Below are positions 1-9,986 of a DNA stretch of 64,000 nucleotides, piece after piece. How positions within the stretch are numbered: the stretch's first letter is position 1; every line of letters begins with the position of its first letter. Under the pieces are notes generated by a model, which did not search any database, had not been told where the DNA came from, and saw nothing but the letters and a program-made list of their open reading frames with translations. Source of the DNA: an uncultured Macellibacteroides sp. (GTDB lineage Bacteria; Bacteroidota; Bacteroidia; Bacteroidales; Tannerellaceae); NCBI RefSeq assembly GCF_963667135.1, contig NZ_OY762974.1:992001-1056000 (forward strand), written 5' to 3'. The translations under genes were made by a program, and so were the position numbers.

Positions 1-2113
1 AGGCAGTAATTCTCAAAAGAATACCTTCAATTTAAACAGTACCATTAAGTTGGCCGACAATGTTTCAATTGACGCTATCGCTTCGTATGTTAATACATAT
101 ACAGAAAATCGTCCGTATCAGTTAGGACAGGTTTTGGGTTCGTATGGTGGATTCTTTAGCCGTGCCGAAGATATGGATGTTATGCTTGATAAGTATAAAA
201 CCTCAAACGGATATAAATATGTTACCTATGATCATCCGGAACGTTCGGACGAAGCATTTAAATATAACATCCGTGCAACCAACTTGCTTGATTTCTTCTG
301 GCAACAGTTAAGAAATAAATACGAAGAAAATGAAGATCGTTTGATTTCAAGTGTTACATTAAACTGGAGTATACTTGACCACTTAAAATTCAGAGGAAGA
401 ATTGGTAATGACTACACTGGCATTACAACTGAAAACAAACAGTTCAACGAATATTCTACTGCATTTAATTCAACAAGCTCAAGTACAGGAGGATATACAA
501 CAGCGAAGGGTATTTATAAAGTATTCTATGGCGACGCTTTGTTAACATGGGACGGTAAGGTTGGAGAAAAACTGGGATATTCTGTTAGTGCAGGTTATCA
601 GGGTCGTTCCGAAGAATACAAAGATCAGTCAACATCAACAAAAAATGGTTTGATTACTGAAAATTGGTTTTCACTTAGCAACTCTTACGGCATTCTGAAT
701 GCAAGTGCTAAAAGACAAGAGCTTTTAAAATATGCTTATCTGGGAATTCTTAATTTAAGCTACAGTGACTATCTGTTTTTGGAAGCCACAGCTCGTAAAG
801 AGTATTCTTCTACGCTTCCTCCTAAAAACAACAATTACTTCTACCCTTCTGTAAATGGTAGTTTTGTTTTCTCTGATGCATTTACAATGCCCGAAGCGAT
901 CAGCTACGGAAAAGTAAGAGCATCATACGGTATCGTGGGTAACGCTGCTCCGATGTATGTATCCAATGTATCTTATACACAGGATGCTTTACAATCAATC
1001 AACGGATCGGTTGCTGCGTTGGCTCTTTCTTCTTCGTATGGTAACAACAACCTGAAGGCAGAAACGAAGTATGAACGTGAACTTGGTTTGGAAATGAAGT
1101 TCCTCGAAGATCGTATCGGATTCGACATCAGCTACTATGACAATGTGGTGAAAGACCAGATTATGGATTTATCTACAGCTGCCTCTGTTGGTGCAACAAG
1201 TCAGATTGTAAACGTAGGGGAGATCGCAAGTAATGGTCTGGAATTGGCTTTAAATGCAACTCCAGTACGAGGAACAGTTCATTGGTCAACTCGCTTTAAC
1301 ATAGGCTTTAACAAATCCAAAGTAAACAAACTTGCTACAGGGGTACCTCAGCTTATATTTTATGACGCAGAACAATCGGCTATACGCGTTGTAGCCAAAG
1401 AAGGCGAAGACCTGGGTAATATTTACGTTTACGATCGTGCTAAGAATGAAAATGGAGATCTTTTGATCAATGACGATGGATACTATGTTATTGACAAGTC
1501 AAAGTATGTTAAGGTCGGAAATATTATGCCGAAAGCTACAGGTGGGTGGTCAAATACAATCATGTATAACAATCTATCTCTTGACTTTACCCTTGACTAC
1601 CGCTTTGGTGGTAAGATGGTTTCGACCCCAACCAAGTATGCAACGGGTGCCGGTATGTTTGAGAATACAATGAAATACCGTGATGCGGAACATGGAGGAC
1701 TCACATTTACTGACGATTACGGTACCTGGAATGATGGTGTATTACTAAATGGTGTAAATGCGAATACAGGAGCTAAGAACACAAAAGTAATTGGTGCCGC
1801 TGATTATTATATGAATACATATGGTTGGGGATACGATGCATGGAATGAAGATGGAGCCATTTTTGACAACAGCTTTATCAAAATGCGTGAAATATCTCTT
1901 GCTTACCGCGTTCCTTCTAAGGTAACCAGCAAGCTTGGATTAAACAACCTTCGCGTATCTGTAATCGGTCGTAACCTGTTCTATGTATGGAAAACTTTGG
2001 AAAATGTAGATCCGGAAGCCCCTCTTGGAAATAAATGGTGGTCTCAGGGAATTGACGTAGGTTCTACTGCAGCTTCCAGAAGTTTTGGTATCTCTATTAA
2101 TGCTAATTTTTAA
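1..2113 (+). CDS. SusC/RagA-family TonB-linked outer membrane receptor (5' end outside window)
   Basis: Outer membrane beta-barrel that imports a substrate, usually a glycan oligomer or peptide, using TonB energy and a surface lipoprotein lid. The frame is open from base 2, so the gene starts upstream and the plug domain is missing here; 703 residues of barrel are visible. Alternating aromatic strands fill the sequence. The C-terminus has the SusC-type segment with NNLRVSVIGRNLF, then a positively oriented last strand ending in Phe, as needed for barrel insertion. The SusD-like gene follows after 10 bp, the classic SusCD order. The substrate cannot be told, because no glycoside hydrolase or regulator lies beside the pair in the window. 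Confidence 0.93.
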   Translation, partial: GSNSQKNTFNLNSTIKLADNVSIDAIASYVNTYTENRPYQLGQVLGSYGGFFSRAEDMDVMLDKYKTSNGYKYVTYDHPERSDEAFKYNIRATNLLDFFWQQLRNKYEENEDRLISSVTLNWSILDHLKFRGRIGNDYTGITTENKQFNEYSTAFNSTSSSTGGYTTAKGIYKVFYGDALLTWDGKVGEKLGYSVSAGYQGRSEEYKDQSTSTKNGLITENWFSLSNSYGILNASAKRQELLKYAYLGILNLSYSDYLFLEATARKEYSSTLPPKNNNYFYPSVNGSFVFSDAFTMPEAISYGKVRASYGIVGNAAPMYVSNVSYTQDALQSINGSVAALALSSSYGNNNLKAETKYERELGLEMKFLEDRIGFDISYYDNVVKDQIMDLSTAASVGATSQIVNVGEIASNGLELALNATPVRGTVHWSTRFNIGFNKSKVNKLATGVPQLIFYDAEQSAIRVVAKEGEDLGNIYVYDRAKNENGDLLINDDGYYVIDKSKYVKVGNIMPKATGGWSNTIMYNNLSLDFTLDYRFGGKMVSTPTKYATGAGMFENTMKYRDAEHGGLTFTDDYGTWNDGVLLNGVNANTGAKNTKVIGAADYYMNTYGWGYDAWNEDGAIFDNSFIKMREISLAYRVPSKVTSKLGLNNLRVSVIGRNLFYVWKTLENVDPEAPLGNKWWSQGIDVGSTAASRSFGISINANF

Positions 2114-2123
2114 TTAAAAAACT

Positions 2124-3671
2124 ATGAACAAGAAAATAGTACAAGGATTATTGTTGGCTACCACCCTTATTTTCGGTAGTTGTACAGATCAGCTTGAAGA
2201 AAAATATTACAATCCGGAAAAATCGACGACAATGAGCATACCCGGATTCTTTACCTCTGCTTTGAACAGCGACAGAGTTCGCCCTTCATACTGGAATGTA
2301 AGAACATTCCTGGAAATGCAACCCGGTGTATATGCCCAGACAAATTATTTTGGCAACGGAAATACGGCTTATCAACAAGCAGACAGTTATTGTGAACAAT
2401 ACTGGAACGATTTTTATGGCAGAGGGATCATGTCATTGTACAGAGCAATGGAAGTAACCTACGCAAATCTACCGGACGCAGACAAAAAGAATCAGGAGAT
2501 CTTTATGAAAGCTGTTAAAGTTGTATTATACGACAGAGCTTCTCAAATGGTTGATCTTTGGGGTGACATTCCTTTCTCCGAAGCCGGAAGTCTGGAAACA
2601 AACAGTACAATCACAAATGCAAAATTTGATGATTCTGCCGAATTATATGCAACTTTTATCGCTGGTTTGGATGAATGCGCAACCTATTTTGCATCAGCTT
2701 CTACTACGGCCGATTTTAGCAAATACGATATTCTGTTGAGCGGTAATGTAAAGAAATGGCAACAGTATGCCAACTCTCTTCGCTTACGTCTTTTAATGAG
2801 AATGTCTAACGCGAACGAAAACACAGCAAAAACTAAGGTCCTGGAAATGCTTAATAACCCGGCTTCTTACCCATTGGTAGACGGTGCAATGGCAAGCAAC
2901 TATAATCCAGCCAATGTGGATGTATTATTGTTCCCTCTTACCACCTACACAGACAACCTGAACTCGGCTTTAAGTGAACTAAATTGCAACTGGGCTCCGG
3001 ATTATTTGCTGAACAAGGTAATGGCACCAAGTAACGACCCCCGCCTTCCGGTTTTCTTTGACAACACAAGCAAGGGATACCGTGCTATGCCTGTAGAATC
3101 AAGCACATCATGGGCCGAAGCAAACTATGCAGATTATTGTTATCTCGATTCAACTACGTTTGTGCAGAACGCACAGATGCCGGGTTTTGTAATGACATCC
3201 TCTGAAGTAAACTTCTTGAAAGCTGAAGCTTTCCAACGTTGGGGAAATTCTTCGGATGCAAAGACTGCTTTCGAAACTGCAGTAAAACAATCCGTATCTT
3301 TCTATTACTATGTAAACAACCTGAATTCAGCAGGTTTACGTAAAGAGTCTAAGCCTTCCGACAGCGTAATCGAAGCATTTATTGAAAGTGGCGTTAGTTA
3401 TACAGGAACCGATGCACAGAAGTTAGCCTTGATTTATACTCAGAAGTGGCTTCACTTCGGCTTATGGCAGGCCAACCAGGCATGGGCCGAATATAGAAGG
3501 ACAGATGTACCGGCACTTACATTCCCATCCGAAGGTAAACTTTCGGGGTACACAACACCTCCTACCCGTTTGATATATCCTTCAGGAGAAGTATCAAACA
3601 ACTCAGAAAATTATAAAAGTGTAGCTGGCAAGGATACCCGCAGCACGAAGTTATTCTGGGACGTAAAGTAA
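2124..3671 (+). CDS. SusD/RagB-family nutrient-binding outer membrane lipoprotein
   Basis: Surface lipoprotein that captures substrate and caps the SusC partner encoded 10 bp upstream. Residues 1-20 form a lipoprotein signal peptide with lipobox FGSC (Cys20). At 515 residues with helical TPR-like segments it fits the SusD-like_2 branch, which differs from starch SusD; this subgroup assignment is from overall look, not a search. The pair is probably co-transcribed and ends at the hairpin terminator near 3724. The ligand is unknown. Confidence 0.9.
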   Translation: MNKKIVQGLLLATTLIFGSCTDQLEEKYYNPEKSTTMSIPGFFTSALNSDRVRPSYWNVRTFLEMQPGVYAQTNYFGNGNTAYQQADSYCEQYWNDFYGRGIMSLYRAMEVTYANLPDADKKNQEIFMKAVKVVLYDRASQMVDLWGDIPFSEAGSLETNSTITNAKFDDSAELYATFIAGLDECATYFASASTTADFSKYDILLSGNVKKWQQYANSLRLRLLMRMSNANENTAKTKVLEMLNNPASYPLVDGAMASNYNPANVDVLLFPLTTYTDNLNSALSELNCNWAPDYLLNKVMAPSNDPRLPVFFDNTSKGYRAMPVESSTSWAEANYADYCYLDSTTFVQNAQMPGFVMTSSEVNFLKAEAFQRWGNSSDAKTAFETAVKQSVSFYYYVNNLNSAGLRKESKPSDSVIEAFIESGVSYTGTDAQKLALIYTQKWLHFGLWQANQAWAEYRRTDVPALTFPSEGKLSGYTTPPTRLIYPSGEVSNNSENYKSVAGKDTRSTKLFWDVK

Positions 3672-3723
3672 GATAAGCCATACATCCGTTTGAAATTAAT
3701 TTTCAACTGGAAGAAATGATTTT

Positions 3724-3766
3724 GAGGATGGACTCTGGTTATACAGAGTTCATCCTCTTTCTTTTT
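3724..3766 (+). terminator. Rho-independent terminator after susCD
   Basis: A 14-bp stem (3724-3737 pairing with 3744-3757, one G-U pair) is followed by a T-rich run (TTTCTTTTT). It ends the SusCD transcript. Confidence 0.8.
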
Positions 3767-3858
3767 GTTAAAGTAAGGTTAATAATACATGTTGTAAAAC
3801 ATATATTGAGGTATAAGTGTTATCTTTGTAACGGTATAAAAAAACACAATATAAGCCT

Positions 3859-4209
3859 ATGCTTAGCCAAGTATTTTATATTCTCTTTTTTTTCTTTAGC
3901 GGCGAATTTATCAGCTACTTTCTTGGGGGCTTTATACCCGGAAGTGTGATTGGAATGATTCTTCTGTTTTTGGCGCTTGTTCTTGGGATTGTGAATCCTG
4001 TAAAAGTTAAAAAAGTATCGACACTTCTCACTCAAAACATGGGTCTTTTCTTTCTGCCTGCCGGAGTCGGACTTATGAATTCATTGGGCATTATCTCCGA
4101 ATATTGGGTGGTTATCGTTACAGCATCTGTTATTAGTACGGTTCTGGTTATCGCAAGTGTAGCCATTGTTCAACAAAAAATGGGTAAGGAGATAAAAGAC
4201 AATGAATAA
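3859..4209 (+). CDS. CidA/LrgA family membrane protein
   Basis: Small polytopic inner membrane protein (116 aa, about four hydrophobic segments) of the CidA/LrgA family, first described as holin/antiholin-like proteins and later linked to export of overflow metabolites. The family signature GGFIPGSVIGMILLFLAL is present near residue 22 and NMGLFFLPAGVGLM near residue 65. It overlaps the LrgB gene by 8 bp, so the two are translationally coupled. A TATCTTTG -7-like box lies about 30 bp upstream. Whether it acts in lysis or transport cannot be decided from sequence. Confidence 0.9.
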   Translation: MLSQVFYILFFFFSGEFISYFLGGFIPGSVIGMILLFLALVLGIVNPVKVKKVSTLLTQNMGLFFLPAGVGLMNSLGIISEYWVVIVTASVISTVLVIASVAIVQQKMGKEIKDNE

Positions 4210-4900
4210 TCTGCTCGAATCCCAAATTTTTATACTCACGCTGGTAATAGGAACTTATCTTGCCGCCTCTTTGTTGTATAGAAAAACAAAGTTAAGTATA
4301 CTGCACCCTTTGCTCACCTCAATTCTGGTTATTATTGCCATTCTTAAGGTGACTGGCATTCAATATGAATCATTCAAAGAGGGTAGTAAATTAATTGAAT
4401 TCATGCTTGGTCCGACAGTCGTAGCATTGGGATATGTTCTTTTTGAACAGATGAAGAATCTGAAAGGGAATGTGATCTCAATCCTTACTTCGCTTTTTAT
4501 TGGAGCAATCACCGGAATAGTGAGTGTAATTGGCATATGTAAACTAATGGGCGCCAACGATATCCTTATCGCCACACTCCAGCCTAAATCGGTTACAACA
4601 CCGATTGCAATGGAAATTGCTGAAAAATCGGGAGGAATTCCATCACTCACAGCTGTTATAGTTGTTGCGGTTGGTATATTCGGGAGCATGGCCGGGCCAA
4701 TGATTCTTAGAGTATTGGGTATTGAAAGCCGCATTGCCAAAGGTTTGGCTCTGGGAGCATCGTCTCATGGTATCGGCACTTCTGTAGCTATACAAATCGG
4801 AGCTATTGAAGGTGCAATTAGTGGTCTTGCCATCGGATTAATGGGCATTATGACGGCTCTTCTGGTTCCAGCCATCAAGCTACTCTTAGGCCTCTTCTAA
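4202..4900 (+). CDS. LrgB family membrane protein
   Basis: Partner of the CidA/LrgA-type protein, with which it overlaps by 8 bp. The 232 residues contain about six or seven membrane spans and the LrgB signature TLQPKSVTTPIAMEIAEK near residues 122-140, plus a glycine-rich GASSHGIGTSVA segment. The length is normal for LrgB. In plants and some bacteria fused LrgA-LrgB acts as a glycolate/lactate exporter; a similar role here is inference. Confidence 0.92.
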   Translation: MNNLLESQIFILTLVIGTYLAASLLYRKTKLSILHPLLTSILVIIAILKVTGIQYESFKEGSKLIEFMLGPTVVALGYVLFEQMKNLKGNVISILTSLFIGAITGIVSVIGICKLMGANDILIATLQPKSVTTPIAMEIAEKSGGIPSLTAVIVVAVGIFGSMAGPMILRVLGIESRIAKGLALGASSHGIGTSVAIQIGAIEGAISGLAIGLMGIMTALLVPAIKLLLGLF

Positions 4901-4952
4901 ATTCATACCACATTGATTTGCAATCGATTTTATTCATAAAAGGAATATATAT

Positions 4953-4984
4953 ATTGCTTTATTGGATGAAAAACTCTACTTTTG
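4953..4984 (+). promoter_or_regulatory. Bacteroidota-type promoter of efp
   Basis: ATTG at 4953-4956 is separated by 20 bp from TACTTTTG at 4977-4984, matching the primary sigma promoter pattern of Bacteroidota (TTTG, about 20 bp, TAnnTTTG). It is 45 bp upstream of the efp start. Confidence 0.6.
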
Positions 4985-5028
4985 CAGTCAATTCAGAAAT
5001 TATTAATCTTATTATATAAAAGACTTTT

Positions 5029-5592
5029 ATGGCTAGTACAGCAGATTTCAGAAACGGCATGTGCCTGGACATTGATGGAACATACTATTTCATCGTTGAA
5101 TTTTTACATGTAAAACCAGGTAAAGGACCGGCTTTTGTAAGAACTAAACTTAAAAATGTTACCACAGGTCGCGTAATCGATAAAACATGGAACTCGGGTG
5201 TTAAGGTAGAGGAAGTTCGTATTGAACGTCGTCCTTACCAATTCTTATATAAGGATGAAATGGGGTACAACTTTATGCACCCTGAAACATTCGAACAGAT
5301 TTCAATTCCCGGAGGCACAATAGATGGCGTACAGTTTTTAAAAGAAGGCGATACTGTAGAAGCAATGGTTCACGCTGCAACAGAAACAGTGCTTACCTGC
5401 GAATTACCTGTTAAGGTTACGCTTCAGGTTACCTATACAGAACCGGGCATTAAAGGAGATACAGCAACCAACACACTGAAACCTGCAACTGTTGAAACCG
5501 GTGCAGAAGTACGTGTTCCTTTATTTATCAACGAAGGAGAATTTATTGAAATCGACACACGCGACGGATCCTATCTTGGACGTGTTCGTTAA
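5029..5592 (+). CDS. efp: Elongation factor P
   Basis: Cytoplasmic translation factor that binds stalled ribosomes between P and E sites and rescues polyproline synthesis. At 187 aa it has the standard length: N-terminal KOW-like domain (about 1-65), then two OB-fold domains. The conserved C-terminal segment [21 protein letters not shown] is the EF-P family signature. The modification loop near residue 32 reads [12 protein letters not shown], with Lys at the tip position. It has its own promoter and terminator, so it is probably monocistronic. Confidence 0.97.
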   Translation: MASTADFRNGMCLDIDGTYYFIVEFLHVKPGKGPAFVRTKLKNVTTGRVIDKTWNSGVKVEEVRIERRPYQFLYKDEMGYNFMHPETFEQISIPGGTIDGVQFLKEGDTVEAMVHAATETVLTCELPVKVTLQVTYTEPGIKGDTATNTLKPATVETGAEVRVPLFINEGEFIEIDTRDGSYLGRVR

Positions 5593-5615
5593 TCGAATTT
5601 TGTAAATACAAATAC

Positions 5616-5658
5616 AAAAAAGCAGAGATGCCCTCATACATCTCTGCTTTCTTTTTTT
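5616..5658 (+). terminator. Terminator after efp
   Basis: A perfect 10-bp stem (AGCAGAGATG at 5621-5630 with 5639-5648), 8-nt loop and a following T-run. Confidence 0.85.
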
Positions 5659-5675
5659 AATTAAACCTTACATCT

Positions 5676-6398
5676 ATGTCTGAAAAAACCAACAACCTCC
5701 CCATCAAATCATGGGCTACGGAAGACCGTCCCCGCGAGAAAATGCTGCTTAAAGGAATTTCGGCTCTAAGCGATGCCGAGCTACTTGCCATCCTTATCGG
5801 ATCTGGCAACAGCGATGAAACTGCCGTACAGCTGTCGCAGCGCATACTTCATCGGGCAGAAAATAATCTAAATTCATTGGGCAAACTATCAGTCAACGAC
5901 CTTATCTCCGAATTCAAGGGAATAGGCCAGGCAAAGGCCATAACAATTTGCGCCGCGATGGAGTTAGGAAAACGCAGGGGAGCAAGCGAAACGCTCCAGA
6001 GATCGGTGATACGGTGCAGCAATGACGGCTATCAGCTTTTTCACCCCCATCTTTGCGATCTGCCTCACGAAGAACTGTGGCTGGCATTAATGAACCGATC
6101 TGCCAAAGTGATCGACCGGGTAAAGATTAGTCAGGGCGGCACCGGCGAAACATCAGCCGATATCCAGTTAATGCTTAAAGCTGCTATTACAAGCCTTGCC
6201 ACGGGGATCATTCTTTGCCATAATCACCCTTCAGGAAATACACAACCAAGTCTGAGCGACGATCGTCTTACGCACAAACTATATAAATCAGCCAAATTAA
6301 TGGATATTTCTCTCCTTGACCATATCATAGTATGCGACGGATGCTACTATAGCTATGCCGACGAAGGACGATTGACTCCGCAAGAGGAGAGAATCTAA
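5676..6398 (+). CDS. radC: RadC family JAMM/MPN-domain protein
   Basis: Member of the RadC family (UPF0758). Despite the name its repair role is doubtful. An N-terminal helix-hairpin-helix region (about residues 20-95) precedes a JAMM metalloprotease-like domain with zinc ligands His182, His184 and Asp195 in the HNHPSGN segment. The 240-aa length is typical of the chromosomal family. It starts 84 bp after efp, beyond a terminator, and is followed at 40 bp by the iron-sulfur assembly gene. Confidence 0.93.
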   Translation: MSEKTNNLPIKSWATEDRPREKMLLKGISALSDAELLAILIGSGNSDETAVQLSQRILHRAENNLNSLGKLSVNDLISEFKGIGQAKAITICAAMELGKRRGASETLQRSVIRCSNDGYQLFHPHLCDLPHEELWLALMNRSAKVIDRVKISQGGTGETSADIQLMLKAAITSLATGIILCHNHPSGNTQPSLSDDRLTHKLYKSAKLMDISLLDHIIVCDGCYYSYADEGRLTPQEERI

Positions 6399-6438
6399 AG
6401 AAAAAATGTATATTTGCAGTATATAAATTAGTAGAACT

Positions 6439-6756
6439 ATGAACAACGAATTTCTGCAAACTGAAGAAGCTATCGTAGCGATGCTTAAAACAGTATATGA
6501 TCCGGAAATCCCGGTTAATGTGTATGACCTGGGACTGATATACAAAGTAGATGTAGACGACGAAAAGAACGTACGCATCGACATGACTCTCACCGCCCCC
6601 AACTGCCCGGCTGTAGACTTCCTCGTTGAAGATGTACGGATGAAGGTGGAAAGTGTGGACGGTGTAAAGAATGTGGAGATAAACCTGGTATTCGAACCCG
6701 AATGGCACAAAGATATGATGTCTGAAGAGGCCAAGCTGGAACTGGGATTTCTCTAA
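6439..6756 (+). CDS. MIP18/SufT-type (DUF59) iron-sulfur assembly factor
   Basis: Small cytoplasmic protein of the MIP18/DUF59 family, involved in maturing iron-sulfur proteins. The sequence shows the family core DPEIPVNVYDLGLIYKV near residue 22 and the conserved Cys in LTAPNCPAVDF near residue 55. The length, 105 aa, is that of the stand-alone domain. It ends 10 bp before lpxH, suggesting co-transcription. A TATATTTG -7-like box sits at 6409-6416. Confidence 0.92.
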   Translation: MNNEFLQTEEAIVAMLKTVYDPEIPVNVYDLGLIYKVDVDDEKNVRIDMTLTAPNCPAVDFLVEDVRMKVESVDGVKNVEINLVFEPEWHKDMMSEEAKLELGFL

Positions 6757-6766
6757 ACGACCGGGA

Positions 6767-7522
6767 ATGGAAAAAGGGAAAAAAATATACTTTGCGTCCG
6801 ACGCCCATCTGGGTGCCCGTTTTCATGCCGACCCCAGAGCTATTGAACTGAAACTGGTCCGATGGCTCGACAGCATCAAAGAAAATGCTTCGTCCATATA
6901 CCTGCTGGGCGATATGTTCGATTACTGGTATGAATACAAGTACGTAGTACCCAAAGGATACACCCGTTTTCTTGGAAAACTGGCCGAGCTGTCTGATATG
7001 GGTATCGAAATTCACCTTTTTATAGGGAATCACGATATCTGGATGTTCGATTACCTGGAAAAAGAGATAGGTGCAGTGATTCACCGCGAACCCATTACTG
7101 TCGATTTACTGGGAAAGCGCTTTTTTCTGGCTCACGGAGACGAAGTTGACGACCGTAGCCTTGCCTTCCGGTTTATCCGTGGGTTATTCCGAAACAAGTT
7201 TTGCCAATGGCTGTATGGCGGAATCCATCCCCGGTGGACTTTTGGATTTGCTATGGGGTGGTCTCTTAGTAGCCGAAAAAACGGGTTAGTACGCGAAGAT
7301 AAGTACGAGGGAGAAGCTTCCGAATACCTTGTTGCCTTTGCCAAAAAGTATCTTAAGACTCATCCGGATATCAACTTCTTTATTTTCGGACATCGGCATG
7401 TTATGCTGGACCTATTGCTAACCCGAACATCGCGTTTACTGATCGGCGGCGACTGGATGCAGTTCTTTTCCTATATTGAATGGGATGGAACAACCCTGTT
7501 TCTGGATCAGTTCGAAGGGTAA
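6767..7522 (+). CDS. lpxH: UDP-2,3-diacylglucosamine diphosphatase (LpxH-type)
   Basis: Peripheral membrane metallophosphoesterase that cleaves UDP-2,3-diacylglucosamine to lipid X in lipid A synthesis. Calcineurin-like motifs appear in order: SDAHLGA, GDMFDYWYEY, GNHDIWM, AHGDEVDD and GHRHVM, together giving the binuclear metal site. The 251-aa length suits LpxH. It is the last gene of a short cluster and shares a bidirectional terminator with the convergent ackA. Confidence 0.93.
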   Translation: MEKGKKIYFASDAHLGARFHADPRAIELKLVRWLDSIKENASSIYLLGDMFDYWYEYKYVVPKGYTRFLGKLAELSDMGIEIHLFIGNHDIWMFDYLEKEIGAVIHREPITVDLLGKRFFLAHGDEVDDRSLAFRFIRGLFRNKFCQWLYGGIHPRWTFGFAMGWSLSSRKNGLVREDKYEGEASEYLVAFAKKYLKTHPDINFFIFGHRHVMLDLLLTRTSRLLIGGDWMQFFSYIEWDGTTLFLDQFEG

Positions 7523-7544
7523 CAGGGTAACAATATTCTTATAC

Positions 7545-7592
7545 AAAAAAAGAGAATGTCTCAGCCATTTCCGGCGTCGACATTCTCTTTTT
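7545..7592. terminator. Bidirectional terminator between lpxH and ackA
   Basis: A 9-bp stem (GAGAATGTC at 7552-7560 with 7579-7587) is flanked by an A-run on the left and a T-run on the right, so it can work in both directions. Confidence 0.85.
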
Positions 7593-7613
7593 ATATCTTG
7601 TAGTAATCTAAAC

Positions 7614-8813
7614 TTATTTGCTTAGAATTTCCAGCGTATCTTTAGCTATAGTAAGTTCCTCGTCCGTTGGAACAACGATCACAGTCACTTTACTGTCCGG
7701 CGTACTAATCACCATTTCTTTTCCACGCATGTGGTCGTTTTTAGCTTCATCAAGCTTAATACCCATGAATTCCATATCACGACAAACCTCAGTACGTGTA
7801 GACCACTGGTTCTCGCCAACACCGCCGGTAAAAACCAGAATATCCAATCCGCCTAATGCTGCAGCGTAAGCTCCGATATATTTCTTGATGCGGTAATTAA
7901 ATACATTCATCGTCAGAATCGCTTTCTTATCGCCTTCTTCTATAGCTGCTTCAATTTCACGCATATCAGAAGAAATATTGGAAAGGCCCATTACTCCACT
8001 TTGCTTGTTGATCAAATCTGACAGGCCAGCGGCATTTAAACCTTCTTTGTCCATAATAAAAGACAAAGCTCCGGCATCTACATCTCCGCAACGTGTTCCC
8101 ATCAGCAAACCTTCCACTGGTGTAAGCCCCATGGTTGTATCGATGCTCTTGCCATCCTTAATAGCAGTAATTGAACCACCATTACCAATGTGAGCAGTAA
8201 TGATCCGTTGCTTTTCGTAGGGTACGCCCAAAACATCACAAGCACGCTGAGATACAAAACGGTGACTTGTTCCATGGAATCCATAACGGCGGATACCATA
8301 TTTCTTATACAAAGAATAAGGCAAGCCATACATATAAGCATAATCAGGCATTGTCTGATGGAAAGCCGTATCAAACACTGCAACCTGAGGTATACCCGGA
8401 ATCAACGATTCCATGGCACGTATACCCTTTAAGTTAGGAGGGTTATGAAGGGGAGCAAGGTCAATACATTCAACAACCTTACCAATTACCTCGTTAGTAA
8501 TCTGTACACTGCTGCTAAACTTTTCTCCTCCGTGAACAACACGGTGGCCTACTGCGTCAATTTCATTATACGATTTAATACAACCGTATTTTTCGTGCGT
8601 AAGAATGCTCAAAATAAACTGAATAGCCACATTATGCTCGGGCAACTCCTTTTCGAGAACTACCTTTTCGCCGTTGGGCATGGTAAATTTAAGAAAAGAT
8701 CCGGGTAAACCGAGCTTTTCCACACCTCCCTGAGCCATCACTTCCTGACGCTCCATATCAAACAGCTTGTACTTTACGGATGAACTACCGCAATTCAAAA
8801 CTAAAATTATCAT
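7614..8813 (-). CDS. ackA: Acetate kinase
   Basis: Converts acetyl phosphate and ADP to acetate and ATP, the ATP-yielding step of acetate fermentation. The 399-aa protein has the ASKHA-type phosphate loop LNCGSSSVKYKLF at the N-terminus, HRVVHGGEKF near residue 88, the FHGTSHRFV segment and the GGVGEN segment near residue 328. It lies 32 bp downstream of pta in the same direction, the usual pta-ackA operon order. Confidence 0.98.
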   Translation of the reverse strand: MIILVLNCGSSSVKYKLFDMERQEVMAQGGVEKLGLPGSFLKFTMPNGEKVVLEKELPEHNVAIQFILSILTHEKYGCIKSYNEIDAVGHRVVHGGEKFSSSVQITNEVIGKVVECIDLAPLHNPPNLKGIRAMESLIPGIPQVAVFDTAFHQTMPDYAYMYGLPYSLYKKYGIRRYGFHGTSHRFVSQRACDVLGVPYEKQRIITAHIGNGGSITAIKDGKSIDTTMGLTPVEGLLMGTRCGDVDAGALSFIMDKEGLNAAGLSDLINKQSGVMGLSNISSDMREIEAAIEEGDKKAILTMNVFNYRIKKYIGAYAAALGGLDILVFTGGVGENQWSTRTEVCRDMEFMGIKLDEAKNDHMRGKEMVISTPDSKVTVIVVPTDEELTIAKDTLEILSK

Positions 8814-8845
8814 GATTTCTTTACTTAATTTATGTCTTTAGCCTT

Positions 8846-9862
8846 TTATTTTGCAGAAGCCTTTAAGCCGATTGACTGGTTGGCGGCAACAGCTACCATT
8901 TTATAAATATCATCAACCGAGCAACCACGGCTCAAATCATTTACAGGAGCTGCAATTCCTTGCAGAATGGGGCCTACAGCCTCAGCTCCAGCTAAGCGCT
9001 GCACCAATTTGTAAGCAATATTTCCTACTTCAAGTGTTGGGAACACCAATACATTTGCCTGACCAGCAATTTCACTTTCCGGAGCTTTCTTTAAAGCAAC
9101 AACTTCAACAATTGCAGCATCAGCCTGTAATTCGCCATCAATCTTTAGATCGGGAGCCATCTCTTTAGCCAAGCGGGTAGCTTCAACCACTTTATCAACC
9201 ATTTCATGAGATGCACTTCCTTTTGTGGAGAAGCTTAACATAGCCACTTTAGGTTCCACACCAACTATATCACGTGTTGTCTGAGCTGTAGACACTGCAA
9301 TCTGTGCCAGTTCGGCAGAGGTTGGATTAGGCATAACAGCACAATCAGCAAACACTAAAATTCCATCACTTCCGTAGGACTTATCTTTAAGGAACATCAA
9401 AAATGCACCTGAAACACAGCTAATACCCGGAGCAGTCTTTACAATCTGAAGAGCAGGTCTCAATACATCGCCTGTTGTATTCTGCGCACCGGCAATCTCT
9501 CCGTCGGCATCTCCAGCCTTAATCATCAAACAGCCCAGATACAGGGGATTTTCTACCAAGACAGCCGCCTTTTCGGGAGTCATGCCTTTTTTCTGTCTCA
9601 ACTGGAAAAGCAAGTCGGCATACGCCTCTTTCTTTTCATGATTTAACGGATCAACAATTGTAGCAAGACCAATATTTTTCAATTCGTAAGCAGCAGATAG
9701 ATCGTTAATTTCTGCATGATTTCCAATTAAAATGATGTTGGCAACACCATCTGCCAATAATTTGTCGGCGGCACGAAGAGTTCTTTCTTCGGTCCCTTCG
9801 GGAAGAACGATACGTTGCTTGTTAGCTTTAGCGCGTGCAATAATGTCTTGCATTAAGTCCAT
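8846..9862 (-). CDS. pta: Phosphate acetyltransferase
   Basis: Makes acetyl phosphate from acetyl-CoA and phosphate, feeding acetate kinase encoded just downstream. The 338-aa single-domain form lacks the N-terminal DRTGG region of the long Pta. Conserved blocks visible include LPEGTEERTLRAADKL near the start, AGAQNTTGDVLRPALQ near residue 124 and SCVSGAFLM. It probably leads the pta-ackA operon. Confidence 0.97.
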   Translation of the reverse strand: MDLMQDIIARAKANKQRIVLPEGTEERTLRAADKLLADGVANIILIGNHAEINDLSAAYELKNIGLATIVDPLNHEKKEAYADLLFQLRQKKGMTPEKAAVLVENPLYLGCLMIKAGDADGEIAGAQNTTGDVLRPALQIVKTAPGISCVSGAFLMFLKDKSYGSDGILVFADCAVMPNPTSAELAQIAVSTAQTTRDIVGVEPKVAMLSFSTKGSASHEMVDKVVEATRLAKEMAPDLKIDGELQADAAIVEVVALKKAPESEIAGQANVLVFPTLEVGNIAYKLVQRLAGAEAVGPILQGIAAPVNDLSRGCSVDDIYKMVAVAANQSIGLKASAK

Positions 9863-9986
9863 AGCGGAAGATATTTATTTTCTTAAGTTAATTATCTCAT
9901 TTCGGCTACAAAATTAGGTAAAATGCAATATAGAGTTTGCAAAACAGACAAGATAATTACACCTCAACTTGACAGTTTCACAAACA